A DNA stretch of 64,000 bases from Flavobacteriaceae bacterium (lineage in GTDB: Bacteria > Bacteroidota > Bacteroidia > Flavobacteriales > Flavobacteriaceae), in NCBI GenBank assembly GCA_002707025.1, contig PALG01000031.1:310001-374000 (forward strand), in the 5' to 3' direction. The position numbers and the translations under genes are program-made. Positions within the stretch are counted from its first letter, which is position 1, and each line of letters opens with the position of its first letter. The notes under the pieces are model-generated. The model had not been told where the DNA came from. It made no database searches and saw only the letters and a list, made by a program, of their open reading frames with translations. Shown piece after piece: positions 60,921-64,000 of this stretch.

Positions 60921-61817
60921 ATGTCTATTGAAGTCCAAAATATTACTAAAACTTATGGTCCGCAAAAAGCGCTGGATGATGTAAGTTTTTCGATTCAGAA
61001 AGGGGAAATTGTAGGGTTCCTTGGCCCTAATGGCGCTGGAAAATCCACCATGATGAAAATCCTCACCACCTACCTTCCTGCTTCTGAAGGAGCTGCCTTT
61101 GTCAACAACCATAGTATTAAAAGTGAATCTTCAAAGGTTCAGAGAAGTATTGGATACCTCCCAGAGCACAATCCGTTGTATTTAGACATGTACGTAAAGG
61201 AGTATTTATCATTTAATGCCGAAGTATACGGAACCCCAAAGAGTAAAGTCTTGGATGTTATCGAGCAAACCGGATTATCACCTGAAGCCCATAAAAAAAT
61301 CCAACAGCTTTCGAAAGGCTATCGACAACGAGTAGGACTCGCCAATGCTTTATTGCACGATCCTGAAGTATTGATTCTAGACGAACCAACCACTGGGTTA
61401 GATCCCAATCAGTTGATTGAAATTCGAGAACTCATAAAAAGTGTAGGAAAAGAAAAAACGGTTTTACTCAGCACTCACATTATGCAGGAAGTTGAGGCCA
61501 TCTGCGACCGGGTCATTATCATCAACAAAGGAAAAATCGTGCTCGATAAATCGTTAAAGGAACTTTCCAAGGACAAACAGCAAATTATTGAAGTGGAATT
61601 TGGTTACCGTATTGAAGAAGTCGCGTTACAACAGATCGATTTTGTAAAGAAGGTAGAAAATACCATAGGATTTGTCTATCACCTACACTTTTCCACGCAA
61701 GAAGATATGCGTGCGAAGGTATTCGATTTTGCGCATGACAATGGTTTAAAGATTTTACAACTTCACCAAAAAAATACTTCTTTGGAGAAATTATTCATAG
61801 AACTTACTCAAAAATAA
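60921..61817 (+). CDS. gldA: Gliding motility-associated ABC transporter ATPase GldA
   Basis: The protein has 298 residues from ATG 60921; the open frame upstream begins with a TTG next to the promoter. It is an ABC ATPase: Walker A GPNGAGKSTMMKIL (about 35-48), Q loop (RSIGYLPEHNPLY), signature LSKGYRQRVGLANAL, Walker B VLILDEPTTGLDP, and switch His in LLSTHIMQEVEAICDR. The C-terminal 75 residues and the start MSIEVQNITKTYG match GldA of Flavobacterium, which works with GldF and GldG; those are not in this window. The 3' end overlaps the convergent GIN gene by 14 bases. Confidence 0.87.
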   Translation: MSIEVQNITKTYGPQKALDDVSFSIQKGEIVGFLGPNGAGKSTMMKILTTYLPASEGAAFVNNHSIKSESSKVQRSIGYLPEHNPLYLDMYVKEYLSFNAEVYGTPKSKVLDVIEQTGLSPEAHKKIQQLSKGYRQRVGLANALLHDPEVLILDEPTTGLDPNQLIEIRELIKSVGKEKTVLLSTHIMQEVEAICDRVIIINKGKIVLDKSLKELSKDKQQIIEVEFGYRIEEVALQQIDFVKKVENTIGFVYHLHFSTQEDMRAKVFDFAHDNGLKILQLHQKNTSLEKLFIELTQK

Positions 61818-62559
61818 GCTTTCCCGTAAAGAGCTCTTCCACATCTATGATGGGAGGTCTGTTTTTAGCAATGACATCCCCAGTACTAAAAATCCTTCCT
61901 TGAATTCTATTGATAGGGTTCACAATCATTTTATTGGTGCTCCGGTGAAAAATAAACAAATTGAAAACTTCCAATTCGGCAGCTTCTACACGTACATCGC
62001 CATCATACAATCCAAAATTTCCTGAAACTGCGTTTCCCTTCAGATAGAACTTTGAAATGCCATTGGCCTGAATCCCTAATTCCCCTACATCCAGATTGTC
62101 AAAACGAAAATCGCCGTCAATATGAAATTCGTCTTCTTGTTCCCTATCCTCAGAAATTAACACAAGGTTTTTAAATTCTATGGGCCCTACTCCAGTAACC
62201 GTTAAACCTGAACTATTCCTTATTTCCAAAGAATCCTTGTTAAAGGTAACGAACACCTTGGTTACGTCGTAATCCCGGGTATAGTTGCAACTATTTCGAT
62301 CGCTCACTTTGAGTATGCTATCCTCTACCCGCACCCTTACTTCGTTAATTAGGTTTTCGCCGGTTTCAATCACCACTTTTCTTTCATCCCCTTGGGAAAT
62401 AAATAATTGTACCCGGTTCCAAACAATAATTTTATTGAATCCGTCCAGCTCGTATTCCTGCTGAATGATATCCCCAGTAGTTTGAAAACAATCCCATGCA
62501 TTTTCAGAATTGCATCCAAAGAAAAGTGCGATAAGCGCTATGTATAAAAATTTCTTCAT
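61804..62559 (-). CDS. GIN-domain lipoprotein (head-GIN/DUF2807)
   Basis: The protein has 251 residues with a lipoprotein signal (MKKFLYIALIALFFGC, Cys16). The rest is a right-handed beta-helix-like GIN domain: FNKIIVWNRVQLFISQGDERKVVIETGENL, ..., ISKFYLKGNAVSGNFGLYDGDVRVEAAELEV, GDVIAKNRPPIIDVEELFTGKLIFE. Such proteins sit on the envelope; function is not established. It is clearly paralogous to the partial gene at the right edge, with the PagL-like gene between them. Confidence 0.85.
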   Translation of the reverse strand: MKKFLYIALIALFFGCNSENAWDCFQTTGDIIQQEYELDGFNKIIVWNRVQLFISQGDERKVVIETGENLINEVRVRVEDSILKVSDRNSCNYTRDYDVTKVFVTFNKDSLEIRNSSGLTVTGVGPIEFKNLVLISEDREQEDEFHIDGDFRFDNLDVGELGIQANGISKFYLKGNAVSGNFGLYDGDVRVEAAELEVFNLFIFHRSTNKMIVNPINRIQGRIFSTGDVIAKNRPPIIDVEELFTGKLIFE

Positions 62560-62560
62560 C

Positions 62561-63670
62561 CTATATTCTTACCCCTATTCCAAATTCAACGGCTTCAGCT
62601 TTCGCCCAGTGTGATTTCACATTCACGACCCCAAAAAACCGATCATTGAAAAAATAGCGTTTAATTCCCAATCGGTTATAAATTTGTTTTTCAAATTCAT
62701 AGGGCCAATATACATAATATCCCAATTGTGAGATAAAGGCAATCCGGTTAAACCGAAGCTCATGCCCTACAAAAACCCCTATTCTTCGATAGTCCAATCC
62801 TTCCTCCAAGTTATCGCCCGGAAAGGCAATTCTTCTGTAATTAATTAAATGAATTAAAAAATTAGAGAAAAAGAAATCGACCCCAGCCTGTAGCGTGCTT
62901 TTATAATTTATTCGTTTATCGGCGAAAAAGGAGAACACATAAAACGGGTATTGCCCTAAACCATTTACATCGGCTTCATTGATTCCTGTTCTAAATACGG
63001 CATTGTATTTAATTCTTTCAGCATAAAACTTACTGGGCCAAGTACCATGGGAAATTCTTGCAGGAAACCCCACTTCATTGAACTGATAACTTAAGCCCGC
63101 GCTAAAATAAAAGGTATTGGTACTGTTGTTTGGGGCTTTTAGATTAGCATTCGAATAATGAATCACTCCCATTCCCAAATGCGCTCCAAGCCCTTTGTAA
63201 ATATTTTCCTTTACAATTTCCCCTTTTAACAAAGTGGTACTTAGCAGTGTGCTTCCGTAGGCATTATTCTGAAAGTTGGTTTCAGGGTCGTAAGGATTTG
63301 AAGCATAAGCAACCCCTTGAGCCACCCCTACCCGAAGCATTCTATTTAAAAAATACCAATTGAAATGTCCGTAAAGTCCGAAATTTTGTCCCAAATAAGG
63401 ATTTTGCATATCCTGATAGGTAAAGGTAAATCCCCAATCAGGGAAATTATACCTACTTTCCCACTCATTATAGCCATAGGTCTTTCGGTTATAGCTAATT
63501 ACCAATCCTCTGGGGTGGCCGGTAATTAAATGGGAAATATCTGGATTGTGCTCTAAAATACTCCCATAAAAAGTAGAAACGTCTATAGACACTGGTTTTA
63601 GTTCATTTTGCTGTGCTTGCAAAATGGTTCCAACCATACAGACCGCGATCAGGGAAAAGAGATACTTCAT
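62561..63670 (-). CDS. Lipid A 3-O-deacylase (PagL/acyloxyacyl hydrolase type)
   Basis: The protein has 369 residues from ATG 63670 (signal peptide MKYLFSLIAVCMVGTILQAQ); a GTG nine codons earlier is less likely. It is an outer-membrane beta barrel with many aromatic strands. The PagL catalytic pair is present: His171 and Ser173 in IHYSNANLKAPN. PagL removes a 3-linked acyl chain from lipid A and lowers its stimulation of host TLR4. At 369 residues it is about twice the size of Pseudomonas PagL, with extra strands. It is 1 base from the downstream GIN gene. Confidence 0.8.
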   Translation of the reverse strand: MKYLFSLIAVCMVGTILQAQQNELKPVSIDVSTFYGSILEHNPDISHLITGHPRGLVISYNRKTYGYNEWESRYNFPDWGFTFTYQDMQNPYLGQNFGLYGHFNWYFLNRMLRVGVAQGVAYASNPYDPETNFQNNAYGSTLLSTTLLKGEIVKENIYKGLGAHLGMGVIHYSNANLKAPNNSTNTFYFSAGLSYQFNEVGFPARISHGTWPSKFYAERIKYNAVFRTGINEADVNGLGQYPFYVFSFFADKRINYKSTLQAGVDFFFSNFLIHLINYRRIAFPGDNLEEGLDYRRIGVFVGHELRFNRIAFISQLGYYVYWPYEFEKQIYNRLGIKRYFFNDRFFGVVNVKSHWAKAEAVEFGIGVRI

Positions 63671-63696
63671 AGTATTTGAGCGGCTGTAAATATACA

Positions 63697-64000
63697 CTAA
63701 TCTTCAAATAATAGTTGTCCTGTATAGTATTCTTCTACTTCTACAATTGGAGGTCTATTTACAGAGATCACATCTCCTGTTCCTCTAATGCTACCACGTA
63801 AACTTTCTACAGGATTAATAATCATGATATTGGCACTTCGTTGAAATATACGAACTTCATTCACTCTTAGATTTTCAGCTTCCAATCGAGGTACCTCATC
63901 CTGAAAAACAAAAGAAGCTTTTTCAGAAAATCCGTCAATATAAAAACCACTAAAACCATTGGCATCAATTTGAAAATTTTCACATTGTATCGTCAAAGTG
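63697..64000 (-). CDS. GIN-domain protein (5' end missing)
   Basis: This is the C-terminal 100 residues or so of a second GIN-domain protein, with the frame open to the right edge. The ending GDVISVNRPPIVEVEEYYTGQLLFED is nearly the same as that of the 61804-62559 protein (GDVIAKNRPPIIDVEELFTGKLIFE). RIFQRSANIMIINPVESLRGSIRGTG also aligns. The signal sequence is outside the window. It is the gene upstream of the PagL-like deacylase. Confidence 0.8.
   Translation of the reverse strand, partial: TLTIQCENFQIDANGFSGFYIDGFSEKASFVFQDEVPRLEAENLRVNEVRIFQRSANIMIINPVESLRGSIRGTGDVISVNRPPIVEVEEYYTGQLLFED

Overview
The window is chromosomal DNA of a member of the Flavobacteriaceae (Bacteroidota), probably marine and gliding. 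The evidence is the 287-residue primary sigma factor without the N-terminal extension, many promoters of the TAnnTTTG type, four secreted proteins with a C-terminal type IX secretion (T9SS) sorting region, the gliding genes gldA, gldB and gldC, and AccD and DnaG forms that have lost their zinc ligands. I saw no prophage, insertion sequence, plasmid gene or CRISPR array. Nearly everything is core genome.

Layout. 1-5.3 kb: fbaA (cut by the left edge), accD, a lipoprotein, rpsO and pnp. 5.4-8.4 kb: a T9SS beta-propeller protein, an ECF sigma factor and its probable anti-sigma partner. 8.5-15.9 kb: a small hypothetical gene, rpoD, a BLUF photoreceptor, rpe, a membrane-bound AraC regulator, a second T9SS propeller, a YpdA-type reductase, a membrane-anchored MtfA-type peptidase and a hypothetical gene. 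16.0-17.3 kb: a yqeY-type gene, then a repeat-rich stretch around tRNA-Arg(TCG). 17.3-32.8 kb: the complete division and wall (dcw) cluster, transcribed leftward as mraZ-rsmH-ftsL-ftsI-murE-mraY-murD-ftsW-murG-murC-ftsQ-ftsA-ftsZ, with three MraZ-type boxes at its head. 33-39.4 kb: a hydrolase, engB, gldC, gldB, nadE, an atypical response regulator and dnaG. 39.4-43 kb: a second ECF sigma/anti-sigma pair with an outer-membrane protein, and a long-chain prenyl synthase. 43-49.4 kb: a phosphodiesterase-TPR-sulfotransferase fusion preceded by an overlapping 49-codon gene, a T9SS protein, rlmN and a T9SS serine protease. 49.5-58 kb: queA, then a tightly packed eight-gene operon running rsgA-dtd-two DUF3857 genes-mazG-like-two small membrane proteins-aroA. 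58-64 kb: a secreted protein, the pheA and DAHP synthase/chorismate mutase operon, gldA, and a PagL-like deacylase flanked by two GIN-domain genes.

The most interesting finding is regulatory. Upstream of pheA there is a 23-codon reading frame with seven Phe codons, then mutually exclusive antiterminator and terminator hairpins. This is a classical ribosome-mediated attenuator, here in a Bacteroidota phenylalanine operon. Next come the tRNA-Arg locus, preceded by three tandem copies of its own 5' end and followed by a copy of its 3' end; the three-domain phosphodiesterase-TPR-sulfotransferase with its small overlapping partner; the response regulator with Glu in place of the phospho-acceptor Asp; the MraZ operator; and the parallel loss of zinc ligands in AccD and DnaG. 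Functional calls rest on motif and family recognition by eye. No search, alignment or folding program was run.
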